Positions 1 through 8,403 of a DNA stretch of 64,000 nt are shown in pieces; the stretch's first letter is position 1; every line of letters starts with the position of its first letter. The notes beneath the pieces are model-generated. The model made no database searches. It was not told the DNA's origin and was given only the letters and a program-made list of their open reading frames with translations. The stretch lies in contig CAVRAV010000001.1 in the NCBI GenBank assembly GCA_963719165.1, forward strand, positions 2,294,001 to 2,358,000. Direction: 5' to 3'. The position numbers were made by a program, and so were the translations under genes. This stretch comes from JAOUEA01 sp963719165 (GTDB lineage: Bacteria > Actinomycetota > UBA4738 > HRBIN12).

Positions 1-980
1 CGCTTGCGTGCCTCCACGGACTTGCCCAGGCTGTCGAACTCCCCGTTCGGGTTCCCGAGGATCTGCCGGACGAGATAGGTCACGAAGTACGGCTGCGTCT
101 TCTTGCGGAACACGCCCGCGTCCTTCGCCAGGCCCAAGGGCCTGCTCTTGGCGAGCGCCCCTCGGGCCGGGGTCAGGATCCCCTGGCCGATCATGCGGTT
201 GAGCACGTCGTTGCGACGCACGCGCGCCTTCGTCGGGTGCGCGATGGGATCGTAGTAGTTGGGCGATCGGATCAACCCCGCGAGCGTCGCGCCCTCGGTC
301 AGGGTGAGTTTCGAGGCGGGCTTGTTGAAGTAGTACTCGGCCGCTGTGCCGATCCCGTACACGCCGTTCGCGAGGTAGATCTGGTTGAGGTACAGCTCGA
401 AGATCTGGTCCTTGGTGTACTTCTTCTCCACCCGGATCGCCAGGGCGAACTCCTGGAGCTTGCGCTCGAACGTTCGATCGTAGGGATCGAGTCCGAGTGT
501 GTTCTTCACGAGCTGCTGGGTGATGGTGGATGCACCCTCGACGACCGTGCCCGCCCGCGCGTTCGCGATGGTGGCGCGCAGCAGCGACGTCCAGTTGAGC
601 GGACCGTGCTGGTAGAAGCCTGAGTCCTCGATTGCGAGGACGGCCTCCTGCGCGGGCTCGCTGATCTTCTTCAGGCGAACGTTCTCGCGGTTGTCCAGGA
701 ACACGGTCGCGAGCACGGTCTTACCGTCCCGCGCGTAGATGGTGGAGCGTTCAGGGAAGCGTGGGATCCGCGTGAAGTCCGCGCCCAGCGCCGTGACCTT
801 GTCGTCGATCTGCCTCACGCCCACGGCGGCGCCGACGAACGGCGGTGCGAGCACCACGGCCATCAGCCCGGAGGCGAGCAGGATGACCGGGACGAGCAGC
901 AGGACGGCCCATGGCTTGAATCCGGATCGGTCGTGCAACGGGCGGGGGTCCGCCCCGCGTGGTGAGGAAGGCGCGCCCAT
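1..980 (-). CDS. Class A penicillin-binding protein, N-terminal part (runs off the left edge)
   Basis: Bifunctional murein synthase; only the first 326 residues lie in the window. After a short basic cytoplasmic tail there is one membrane anchor (about residues 24-46), then the family 51 glycosyltransferase domain that polymerises lipid II outside the membrane. Visible motifs are AIEDSGFYQHG with the catalytic Glu, EGASTITQQLVKN, and RKLQEFALAIRVEKKYTKDQ followed by IFELYLNQIYLANGVYGIG. The start is the ATG at 980, which gives a standard cytoplasmic tail and anchor. The transpeptidase domain expected downstream is outside the window. It is divergent from the NfeD gene, with 49 bases between the starts. 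Family call is secure; which PBP1 paralogue it is cannot be told. Confidence 0.93.
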   Translation of the reverse strand, partial: MGAPSSPRGADPRPLHDRSGFKPWAVLLLVPVILLASGLMAVVLAPPFVGAAVGVRQIDDKVTALGADFTRIPRFPERSTIYARDGKTVLATVFLDNRENVRLKKISEPAQEAVLAIEDSGFYQHGPLNWTSLLRATIANARAGTVVEGASTITQQLVKNTLGLDPYDRTFERKLQEFALAIRVEKKYTKDQIFELYLNQIYLANGVYGIGTAAEYYFNKPASKLTLTEGATLAGLIRSPNYYDPIAHPTKARVRRNDVLNRMIGQGILTPARGALAKSRPLGLAKDAGVFRKKTQPYFVTYLVRQILGNPNGEFDSLGKSVEARK

Positions 981-1029
981 CGGGATGGCCCAGGATACCC
1001 CGCGGCCCCCGGGTACGATAGGCACCGGC

Positions 1030-2388
1030 ATGCGTCGCGCGTTCCCCTTCCTCGTCCTCCTGGCTTCGCTCGTCCTCTCGCCCCTCGCGGCGCGGGCCGC
1101 CGACCCTTCGCCGGCCCTCGACCCGGCGACCAGCACCAAGATCGTGGTGCTCCGCGTCGAGGGGGCGATCGACCGGCCCCTCGCCTCGTACCTGAACGAA
1201 CGCTTGGATCAGGCCGAGGCCGACGGCGCCATCGTGGTGCTGCAGATGGACACCTCGGGGACGCTCGATGGGAACGCGGTGGCCCTGGGCGACCGCATCG
1301 TCTCCATGCGCGTTCCCGTCCTCGTGTGGGTGGGTCCGGCGCCGGCGAAGGCGGCCGGGGCCGGCCTGCTCGCGATGTACGCTTCGTCGGCCGCGGGGGT
1401 CTCGCCGGGCTCGCAGACGGGGCCCCAGGATCCGATCGACCTCGCGGATCCCCTCCCCGCCCCCGCCGGTCTCGACGCCACGATCCAAGGGTGGATCGAC
1501 GCCCGTGGCAAGGACACGCGGATCGCCGCACCCGGCCGGATCATGCCGGCGGCGGACGCCCTCGATCTGGGCATCGCGCAGGTCGCCGCGGTCTCCCTGC
1601 CGGAGTTCCTCGCCGCCATGGACGGCGAGACCGTCCAGTCCGCGGCAGGTCCCGTGACGCTTCACACCCGCATCGCCACAGACGCGCAGCAGGTGAGCGT
1701 GCGATCGGTGGACCTCTCCTTCGACAACATGGGGCCGATCAAACGTGTCGAGCACGGCGTCGCCTCGCCGTCGATCATCTATTTCCTGTTGGTCGTGGGT
1801 CTCGCCTGCCTCGCCTTCGAGCTCACACAGCCAGGGTTCGGCTTCGCGGGGTTCGCCGGCGTCGGGATGCTCGCGCTCGCCGCGTACGGGATCTGGGTCG
1901 TTCCCCCTTCCTGGCTCGGGCTCGGGCTCCTGGTGGGCGGTGTAGGACTGATGACGCTCGATGTACGGCTGCGCAACCTCGGTCTGCTCACGGCCGGCGG
2001 CGCGGCGGTGTTCGCCGCGGGGTCGTGGCTGGCCTGGCACCACGTCGCCGCCGCGATCCGGATCTCACCGTGGTTGATCGGGGGAGCGGTGATCGCGAGC
2101 CTCCTGTACTACGGGTTCGGGCTCACCGTTGCGCTCCAGTCTCGCGATCGGATCGTGACGACGCAGCGCGGCTTGATCGGTCTCGTGGGGGAGGCGCGAG
2201 GTCGCCTTGCGCCGGAAGGCCCCGTATTCGTGAAGGGCACGATGTGGCGCGGGCGCAGCGGTGGGGAGTCGATCGCCCCCGGCACGCCGGTCAGGGTGCG
2301 CGGCGTGGACGGTCTCGTCCTGAAGGTGGAGGCGGAGCCCGGCGCCACGCCGATGCTCCGCGATCCCGATCGCGTGCCGGCGGAGTAG
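1030..2388 (+). CDS. NfeD-family membrane protein with a degenerate ClpP-like protease domain
   Basis: 452 residues: signal peptide (about 1-24, ending ARAAD), a ClpP/SppA-like domain (about 35-215), four or five membrane segments (about 245-375) and a C-terminal NfeD OB-fold (about 385-452) with GLIGLVGEARGRL. Long NfeD proteins normally cleave membrane partners such as stomatins, using a Ser in an AASAGT-like motif. Here the aligned stretch reads AKAAGAGLLAM, so the expected nucleophile is Gly, and the usual DTPGG reads DTSGT. It may therefore be a non-catalytic scaffold. The start at 1030 was chosen because the signal peptide begins there; the reading frame is open further upstream but encodes nothing recognisable. 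No stomatin gene is adjacent. Confidence 0.85.
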   Translation: MRRAFPFLVLLASLVLSPLAARAADPSPALDPATSTKIVVLRVEGAIDRPLASYLNERLDQAEADGAIVVLQMDTSGTLDGNAVALGDRIVSMRVPVLVWVGPAPAKAAGAGLLAMYASSAAGVSPGSQTGPQDPIDLADPLPAPAGLDATIQGWIDARGKDTRIAAPGRIMPAADALDLGIAQVAAVSLPEFLAAMDGETVQSAAGPVTLHTRIATDAQQVSVRSVDLSFDNMGPIKRVEHGVASPSIIYFLLVVGLACLAFELTQPGFGFAGFAGVGMLALAAYGIWVVPPSWLGLGLLVGGVGLMTLDVRLRNLGLLTAGGAAVFAAGSWLAWHHVAAAIRISPWLIGGAVIASLLYYGFGLTVALQSRDRIVTTQRGLIGLVGEARGRLAPEGPVFVKGTMWRGRSGGESIAPGTPVRVRGVDGLVLKVEAEPGATPMLRDPDRVPAE

Positions 2389-2479
2389 CTCGGCCGCGGT
2401 GTTGCGCCTCCGTGTCCGCCGCCGGGCATCTGGGGCTCGTGGAATCCCGGCGGCCCCCCGTTACGAACAACAAGGTGAG

Positions 2480-2749
2480 ATGGATGCGACGACCGGCCCC
2501 AGCTGGCAGCACTACGCGGCGTGTCGCGGCGCGGACGCATCGCACTTCTTCGCCCCGAACTACTTCGAAAGGCGCAGCCAGAAGAACGCCCGCGAGGCCC
2601 TCGCGAAGGCGTTGTGCGTGCGGTGCCCGGTCCGGATCGACTGCCTGGAATACGCGCTGGAGATCCGTGAGGGCCACGGCATCTGGGGTGGCTTGAACGA
2701 GATGGAACGACGGGCCTTGCTGCGCGAACGCACCCGTGAAGCGGTCTGA
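2480..2749 (+). CDS. WhiB-family [4Fe-4S] transcriptional regulator
   Basis: 89 residues, the usual WhiB size. Four cysteines at 15, 46, 49 and 55 (C-x30-C-x2-C-x5-C) would bind the redox- or NO-sensitive [4Fe-4S] cluster. They are followed by the hallmark turn GIWGG (about 68-72) and a basic C-terminal helix (MERRALLRER) that contacts DNA or the primary sigma factor. The ATG at 2480 follows AAGGTGAG and leaves a normal short N-terminus. WhiB proteins are essentially restricted to actinobacteria and their phages, so this gene is a strong lineage marker. The particular subfamily (WhiB1-7) is not clear from the sequence. Confidence 0.95.
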   Translation: MDATTGPSWQHYAACRGADASHFFAPNYFERRSQKNAREALAKALCVRCPVRIDCLEYALEIREGHGIWGGLNEMERRALLRERTREAV

Positions 2750-2792
2750 CCCCGGTTGACTCTCGCGGCCGCTCGGGGCCAGGATGCGCCGC

Positions 2793-3263
2793 ATGGACGA
2801 CGCGACGATCCTGCAACGACTCTCGGCCCTCGGCTATGAGCTCCCCCCGCCGCCCGAGGCCGTGGCGGCCTACGTCCCCGTCAAGCTCGCCGGGGTCGTG
2901 GCCCACGTCGCGGGGCAGGTTCCCCTGGTGGACGGTGCCGTGCTCCACCGGGGCCGGCTCGGCGACGACGTGACCGCCGAGCAGGGTCGCCAGGCCGCTG
3001 AACGGGCTGCACTGCAGGCATTGTCTGCGCTGCGGGCGGAGCTCGGCGGCTTCGGCCGCCTGCGGGGGATCTCGCAGGTCACGGTCTTCTTGGCCACGAC
3101 GGACGACTTCGTGGACCACCCGCAGGTGGCCAACGGGGCGAGCGAGCTTCTGGGGGCGGCGCTGGGCGAACCGGGACGCCACGCCCGGGCCGCGGTGGGG
3201 ATGTCGTCGCTGCCGCTGGGCGCCTGCGTCGAGGTCCAGGTCACCGCGGAGATCGCGCCCTAG
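2793..3263 (+). CDS. RidA/YjgF-family protein (probable enamine/imine deaminase-like)
   Basis: 156 residues with the RidA (YjgF/YER057c/UK114) trimer fold, including the core GVVAHVAGQVPLVDG, the AALQALSALRAELGG helix and a C-terminal SSLPLGACVEVQVTAEI strand. RidA proteins hydrolyse reactive 2-aminoacrylate and other enamines released by PLP enzymes. This one belongs to the longer subgroup, and the Arg used for substrate carboxylate binding in classic RidA is not obvious, so activity is uncertain. The ATG at 2793 was preferred over 2784 because AGGA sits about nine bases upstream. Its stop overlaps the convergent selB stop by three bases. Confidence 0.8.
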   Translation: MDDATILQRLSALGYELPPPPEAVAAYVPVKLAGVVAHVAGQVPLVDGAVLHRGRLGDDVTAEQGRQAAERAALQALSALRAELGGFGRLRGISQVTVFLATTDDFVDHPQVANGASELLGAALGEPGRHARAAVGMSSLPLGACVEVQVTAEIAP

Positions 3264-5164
3264 GGATCGGGTCGATCGGTCCTGGGATAGGGCCGCTGGT
3301 TCGGCCCAGGATCGGAACCGTCGCGCGGGAACCGAAGGTCTCCCTCGCGGCGCGTGATGCCGGTCGCGTCGAACCACTCCATCAGCGGCACGGCGTACCT
3401 CCGGCTGGTTCCGAGCGCCTCGCGGAACGCGCTGACCGTGATCCCGTCGGCCCCTGCGTCGCGGATGACGGTCTTCGCGCGCTCGACGAGATCCGGACTG
3501 AAGATCAGATCAGAGCCGACGCGGATCACCACTCCGGCACGGGCGGAGGCAGCGATCATCGCTCGGTCGAACCCGTCGGCCTCGAGTTCCCGGATCGTCG
3601 GGGGTGTCGACGTGCGCTCGCCGCCGATCGCCCGCACCAGCCGCTCCACATCGCTCCCTCGAGCATCCAGGCGCACCCGATGAGAGCTCAAGCGCACCAC
3701 GGTGGCGGTTCGCACCACGTCGCCGCGATCGGCGGCAGCGGCGATGACCGCCTCGGCGAGGCTCGCGTCCGCCGGAGCGCCGGCGGCCCGCAGAGCCGCG
3801 CGCACGGCGCGACGGACATCGGCGAGCGAGGCTCCCTCCTCCAACGGATGCCGAGCGTGGTGATCGTCCAACGCCTCGGTCAGGCCGTGAAGAGCCGCGT
3901 CCGCCACCTGCGGGCGCACCATCCATCCGCCGAGCTGCGGCTCCCCGGAACGTGCACCGGTGAGCTGGGCCACCTCGGCCGCGGGGACGGCGCCTCGTTC
4001 GTCGGCGAGGATCGCCGGGAGTTCGGCTCGGGTCGCCTCCGCCCTTCGTTGCAGGCGCTGCGCGGGGTCGTGTCCCGGTCGGCGGGCGGGCGCGATGTCG
4101 AGGACGATACCGCCGGCCACGGTTTCGCCTCGGCCCGTCTCTCGCACCACGAAGCGATCGAACACGTCGAGCACCAGGGGCCGGGACAGGCGGATCCGCC
4201 CGAAGGCACGATCGCCGTCGTTCAGCGAGCCGACCCTGTAGAGGCGCAGCTTCGCGTCGGCCTCGGCGGCGCCCGCGTAGAGCTTGAAGGCCCCTCGGGC
4301 TGTGACCGCGTGCGCGAGGCCGCGCACCGGCTGCAGCATCGCCTCGAACGTTTCGGTAGGGCGCCACGCGCCGGGGCGACCGAGCACGGCGCCTCGTCCC
4401 AGGGATCCACGCTCCGTGCCCACGAGGTTCGCCGCAACGCGGGTCACGGGGCACGCCCTCGTTTCAGCATGCTTGTGCGTTTCGAGCGAACGGATCCTCG
4501 CGCGATCGCCCGAGGGGTAGACCGACAGTTCCTCACCCGTCTCGATGCAGTCCCCGGTCAGGGTTCCCGTGACGACGGTGCCGGACCCCTTGATCGTGAA
4601 CACGCGATCGATGAACAACCTCGAACGGGCCGCTTCCGGAGATGGCGCTCCGCCCAGCATCGCGTCGAGCGCTGCGCGAAGCTCGTCCATGCCCTCGCCC
4701 GTGCGAGCGCTTACCGGCACGATGGGCGCACCCGTGAGCGCGGTGCCGTCGAGCCGTTCTCGGATCTCCTCTTCCGCGAACCCCAGGGTCTCGTCGTCCA
4801 CGAGATCCCGCTTGGTGAGGGCCACCACGGCGCCGACCGTCCCCAAGACGTCGAGGATCGCAAGGTGTTCCTCCGACTGCGGCTTCCACCCCTCGTCTGC
4901 GGCCACCACGAAGAGCACGAGTCGTACGGGGCCGACGCCGGCCAGCATGTTGGCGATGAACCGCTCGTGGCCCGGCACGTCGACGAACCCGACCTCGCGG
5001 CCCGACGGAAGCGTCGTCCACGCGTATCCGAGGTCGATCGTGAGGCCGCGGCGCTTCTCCTCGACGAAGCGATCCGGGTCCATGCCCGTGAGCTGCACGA
5101 TGAGCGAGGATTTGCCGTGGTCGACGTGGCCCGCCGTTGCGACGACCCGCGGTGCTACCCCCAC
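3260..5164 (-). CDS. selB: Selenocysteine-specific elongation factor SelB
   Basis: 634 residues. The N-terminal EF-Tu-like GTPase has G1 GHVDHGKS (12-19), G3 DVPGHERF and G4 TKRD. Domains II and III follow, and the C-terminal third is built of winged-helix repeats that bind the SECIS hairpin in the mRNA. SelB delivers Sec-tRNA to in-frame UGA codons. The GTG at 5164 was chosen because it lies one base after the selA stop, is preceded by GAGG, and puts the P-loop at the usual distance from the N-terminus. It forms a two-gene operon with selA. No selC tRNA, selD or obvious selenoprotein gene is in this window. Confidence 0.95.
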   Translation of the reverse strand: MGVAPRVVATAGHVDHGKSSLIVQLTGMDPDRFVEEKRRGLTIDLGYAWTTLPSGREVGFVDVPGHERFIANMLAGVGPVRLVLFVVAADEGWKPQSEEHLAILDVLGTVGAVVALTKRDLVDDETLGFAEEEIRERLDGTALTGAPIVPVSARTGEGMDELRAALDAMLGGAPSPEAARSRLFIDRVFTIKGSGTVVTGTLTGDCIETGEELSVYPSGDRARIRSLETHKHAETRACPVTRVAANLVGTERGSLGRGAVLGRPGAWRPTETFEAMLQPVRGLAHAVTARGAFKLYAGAAEADAKLRLYRVGSLNDGDRAFGRIRLSRPLVLDVFDRFVVRETGRGETVAGGIVLDIAPARRPGHDPAQRLQRRAEATRAELPAILADERGAVPAAEVAQLTGARSGEPQLGGWMVRPQVADAALHGLTEALDDHHARHPLEEGASLADVRRAVRAALRAAGAPADASLAEAVIAAAADRGDVVRTATVVRLSSHRVRLDARGSDVERLVRAIGGERTSTPPTIRELEADGFDRAMIAASARAGVVIRVGSDLIFSPDLVERAKTVIRDAGADGITVSAFREALGTSRRYAVPLMEWFDATGITRREGDLRFPRDGSDPGPNQRPYPRTDRPDP

Positions 5165-5165
5165 C

Positions 5166-6545
5166 TCAGTCCTCGACGAAGTCGTCGCCCTCGACCGCGT
5201 AGAGGATCGCGCGAGCGAGATGGGGGACATCGGCGTTCGTCACCGTGCGGGCATCGAAGAGGACGTGGTCGCCCTCCACACGGCAGAACGCCGCCGGGCT
5301 GCCGGTGCGCAGTCGGGCGGCGAAGGCGGATGCGTCGGGAACCGCTACCCGCACGCCCCAGGAGGAGAGAACGGTCTCGGGCGTCGATCCGCCGCCAACC
5401 ACGGACTCGCAGCGGTGAACGTGAGCGCCCTCCAGGTCACCCCCTATCGTCTCGGACAACAGCTGAGCGCGCCGGTGCACCGCCTCGGCGGGTTCCCGCA
5501 ACATCGTGTGGACCGGGACCTCGGCCTCGGCCGTGCCGCTCGCGTACATGGCCAACACCGACTCGAGCGCCGCGACCTGCATCTTGTCCACGCGAACCGC
5601 CCGCGCGATCGGGTGGCGGCGAAGGCGCTCGATGAGCGCGGCCCGACCCACCACCATGCCGGCCTGGGGTCCGCCGAGCAGCTTGTCGCCGCTGAACGAG
5701 ACGAGATCGGCGCCGTCGCGGAGCGCGTCGGATGCCGCCGGCTCTTCGGGCGGCATCCCGTGACCGTGCGACAGCAGTCCCGAGCCCACATCGAAGATGA
5801 AGGGCACGTCGTGTCGGTCCGCGAGCGCTGCGAGGTCCTTGGCCGGGGTGGCCGCGGTGAATCCAACCACGCGATAGTTGGAGGGGTGCACCTTGAGGAT
5901 CGCGCCCGTGCGCTCGGAGATGGCCCCCCGGTAGTCGGCGAGGCGGGTGCGGTTGGTGGTACCGACCTCTACGAGCTTGGCGCCTGAGGCGCCGAGGATG
6001 TCGGGGATCCTGAACTCCCCGCCGATCTCGATCAACTCGCCCCGCGACACCAGGACCTCTTTGCGCCGCGCCAGCGTGGCGAGCGCTAGCAGCAGCGCCG
6101 CGGCGCAGTTGTTCACGACGAGCGCGGCCTCGGCGCCCGTGAGTGCCGTGAGGAGCGCCTCCGCGCGGCTCGAGCGTCGACCCCGCGCGCCCGTCGCTCG
6201 ATCGATCTCGAGGTCGGTGTACGAGCCGGCCGCGCGTGCGGCTGCCTTGACGGCGGCCGCGGGCAGCGGTGCGCGGCCCAGCCCCGTGTGCAGGACCACG
6301 CCGGTGGCGTTGATGACCGGGGTGAGGCCCGTGGCAACGGCAGAGGCCCGGGCGGCCGCACGCGCGAGGACCTCGTCGTCGGAAGGCGGCGTCGTGCCCG
6401 CAACCGCGGCTGCTCGGACCTCGTCGATGGCTTGAGTCAGGGTCTGCTTCAACAACGCGCGACCGAACGTGGAGGCGGCGCGGCGGCCGGGCTCGGAGCG
6501 AAGGAGCGCGTCCACGGAGGGGACCTTGCGGCGAACGTCCGGCAT
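5166..6545 (-). CDS. selA: L-seryl-tRNA(Sec) selenium transferase SelA
   Basis: 459 residues, full length for the family. This PLP enzyme converts Ser-tRNA(Sec) to Sec-tRNA(Sec) with selenophosphate. The PLP lysine is Lys288 in SFSGDKLLGGPQAG. Other family signatures are NATGVVLHTGLGRAPL, NNCAAALLLAL and EVGTTNRTRLADY. The start ATG at 6545 opens a gene that is read divergently from nuoD across about 60 bases. The stop codon is one base from the selB start, so the two genes are probably translationally coupled. Confidence 0.96.
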   Translation of the reverse strand: MPDVRRKVPSVDALLRSEPGRRAASTFGRALLKQTLTQAIDEVRAAAVAGTTPPSDDEVLARAAARASAVATGLTPVINATGVVLHTGLGRAPLPAAAVKAAARAAGSYTDLEIDRATGARGRRSSRAEALLTALTGAEAALVVNNCAAALLLALATLARRKEVLVSRGELIEIGGEFRIPDILGASGAKLVEVGTTNRTRLADYRGAISERTGAILKVHPSNYRVVGFTAATPAKDLAALADRHDVPFIFDVGSGLLSHGHGMPPEEPAASDALRDGADLVSFSGDKLLGGPQAGMVVGRAALIERLRRHPIARAVRVDKMQVAALESVLAMYASGTAEAEVPVHTMLREPAEAVHRRAQLLSETIGGDLEGAHVHRCESVVGGGSTPETVLSSWGVRVAVPDASAFAARLRTGSPAAFCRVEGDHVLFDARTVTNADVPHLARAILYAVEGDDFVED

Positions 6546-6605
6546 CGTCGCAGCCTACCGCCCCGTCGGTAGGCGGGGCCGGGACGCGCGCGTAGGATAG
6601 CCGTG

Positions 6606-7799
6606 ATGGTCGACGTCTCCGATCGCCCCGCGTTCCAGCACGAGATGTCGTCGATGGTGCGCGGCGGTGGCCTCGACGTGGAGATCGCGGGCGCGGGCGA
6701 CCTCACCACCGAGGAGATGATCCTCAACATCGGCCCGCAACACCCCTCCACGCACGGCGTGTTGCGCGTGGTCCTGGAGCTCGACGGCGAGGTGATCACG
6801 CGGGCGGAGCCGGTGATCGGGTACATGCACCGTGCCGCGGAGAAGCTCGCCGAGTATCGCGACGCTCGCCAGGTCCTCGTCCTGATGAACCGCCACGACT
6901 GGATCAGCGCGTTCAACAACGAACTCGGATGGACCATCGCGGTCGAGCGGCTCGCGGGCATCGAGGTCCCGGAGCGCGCGCAGTGGATCAGGACGATGTT
7001 CGCGGAGTGGAACCGCATCCTGAACCACCTCATGTTCGCGGGCTCGTTCCCGCTGGAGCTGGGCGCGATGACGCCGATCTTCTACTCCTTCATCGAGCGC
7101 GAGCTCGTTCAGGATCTGATGGAGTCGGCCACCGGGGCGCGCATGCACCACTCGTTCTGCCGTGTGGGCGGGCTCAAGGATGATCTTCCCTCTGGGTTCC
7201 TGAAGGAGTCTGCGGAGGCCGTCGTAGCGGTGCGCCGATGGGTGAAGACGTTCGAGGCCCTGATCATGGGCAACGAGATCATCTTCAAGCGCTGCCGGAA
7301 CGTGGGCGTGCTCCCCGCCGAGACCGCGATCGCCTACGGCACGTCGGGCCCCACGTTGCAGGCCAGCGGCGTCGCCATGGATCCGCGCAAGGACGAGCCA
7401 TACGAGAAGTACGGCGAGGTGGAGTTCGAGGTTCCCGTGGGCAAGACCGGGGACTCGTACGACCGCCTGTGGGTGCTCGTGGAGCGGGTCAAGCAGTCGC
7501 TCAACATCATCGAGCAGTGTATGGAGAAGCTGCCGGCGGGCAAGTTTCGCGCCGACAAGCTGCCGAAGAGCCTCAAGCTCGACGACGCCGAGGTATACGT
7601 GCGTACGGAGAACCCGCTGGGGCTGATGGGCTACTACGTCGTGGGCAACGGGAAGAAGCAGCCGTACCGCGTGAAGATGCGCACCGCGTCCTTCTCCAAC
7701 GTGAGCGTGATCCCCGCCATGCTTCCGGGCACCGTCCTGCCGGACCTGATCTCCATCATGGGCTCCATCTTCTTCGTGGTGGGCGACGTCGATCGCTGA
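6606..7799 (+). CDS. nuoD: NADH-quinone oxidoreductase subunit D (complex I 49 kDa subunit)
   Basis: 397 residues (398 if the GTG at 6603 is used), the typical length. NuoD forms part of the quinone pocket in the peripheral arm of complex I. Signatures are IGPQHPSTHGVLRVVLEL (Arg54, the position that is symmetrically dimethylated in the mitochondrial homologue NDUFS2), GYMHRAAEKLAE, the FAEWNRILNHL helix and the C-terminus GDVDR. It is unusual in standing alone: selA lies upstream and a PH-domain gene downstream, with no other nuo gene in the window. AGGATAG precedes the start. The last codons are nearly duplicated just past the stop (TCGATCGCTGA twice). Confidence 0.95.
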   Translation: MVDVSDRPAFQHEMSSMVRGGGLDVEIAGAGDLTTEEMILNIGPQHPSTHGVLRVVLELDGEVITRAEPVIGYMHRAAEKLAEYRDARQVLVLMNRHDWISAFNNELGWTIAVERLAGIEVPERAQWIRTMFAEWNRILNHLMFAGSFPLELGAMTPIFYSFIERELVQDLMESATGARMHHSFCRVGGLKDDLPSGFLKESAEAVVAVRRWVKTFEALIMGNEIIFKRCRNVGVLPAETAIAYGTSGPTLQASGVAMDPRKDEPYEKYGEVEFEVPVGKTGDSYDRLWVLVERVKQSLNIIEQCMEKLPAGKFRADKLPKSLKLDDAEVYVRTENPLGLMGYYVVGNGKKQPYRVKMRTASFSNVSVIPAMLPGTVLPDLISIMGSIFFVVGDVDR

Positions 7800-7893
7800 C
7801 CTCGATCGCTGAGGACCCCTCGAACCCTTCTCGATCCGATTCCAGATTCACCCCCCGACGTGCCGATGCACCGATCGAGAGCGAGGGGAGGCC

Positions 7894-8382
7894 ATGACGA
7901 CGATCGGACGGCTCAGGCTGCGTCGCGCCAAGGACGGGGCCGTCGAGGTGTGGGCGCGGGGCTGGCGCCTGGAGGCCCGGGCGCTCGTGATCGTGCCGCT
8001 CGCCCTGGCTGTGGCGTTCGCGATCGCGCCCGTCCCGCTGGTCCTGCGCGTCCTCGGACTGGGGGTGCTCGCCGTCTGCACCTGGCTCACGGTTCGGCTG
8101 GGGCGGATCGGCATCCGCCTGAGTGAGGCCGGTGTCGAGGTGGTCGAGGTGCGCCACACGGTGCTGATCCCCTGGGACGACGTCGCGGGGTTCGTGGGCG
8201 AGCGGACCGGCCACGACGGCCGGGCCGTCCTCATGACCGAGAGCGGGAAGCGCGTGCCCGCACCCGGCACCTTCGATGCCGAGGAGATGGACCCCTTCGG
8301 CGATGAAGGCGAGGAGTCGATCGTGGACGAGCTCAACCGCCTGGTGTGGGCGGTTCGCCGAGGCGACACGGTTCCCGTCTGA
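7894..8382 (+). CDS. Membrane protein with bacterial PH-like domain
   Basis: 162 residues. Two adjacent hydrophobic segments (about 29-65) form a membrane hairpin, followed by a small beta-rich domain (IRLSEAGVEVVEVRHTVLIP then WDDVAGFVGE), as in actinobacterial PH-domain (bPH-type) proteins. The Asp/Glu-rich tail (DAEEMDPFGDEGEE) is characteristic of this group. Its function is unknown; the family is usually near cell-envelope or respiratory genes. The ATG at 7894 follows a strong GAGGGGAGG ribosome site. It is convergent with the BNR-repeat gene. Confidence 0.7.
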   Translation: MTTIGRLRLRRAKDGAVEVWARGWRLEARALVIVPLALAVAFAIAPVPLVLRVLGLGVLAVCTWLTVRLGRIGIRLSEAGVEVVEVRHTVLIPWDDVAGFVGERTGHDGRAVLMTESGKRVPAPGTFDAEEMDPFGDEGEESIVDELNRLVWAVRRGDTVPV

Positions 8383-8403
8383 GCCTCTGCGGGCTCCCCC
8401 GCC

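Noticed and set aside
3680..5635. Long plus-strand open frames opposite selB and selA
   Set aside because: SelB and SelA are unmistakable on the minus strand. The opposite frames are Arg/Gly/His-rich and without motifs.
7787..7812. Near-duplicate TCGATCGCTGA at the end of nuoD as a functional element
   Set aside because: It is an 11-base duplication spanning the stop with no pairing or spacing suggesting a terminator or binding site; probably replication slippage.
8389..8402. Terminator hairpin between the PH-domain and BNR-repeat genes
   Set aside because: Only a five-pair GC stem with a four-base loop and no T-run, which is expected by chance at this base composition.
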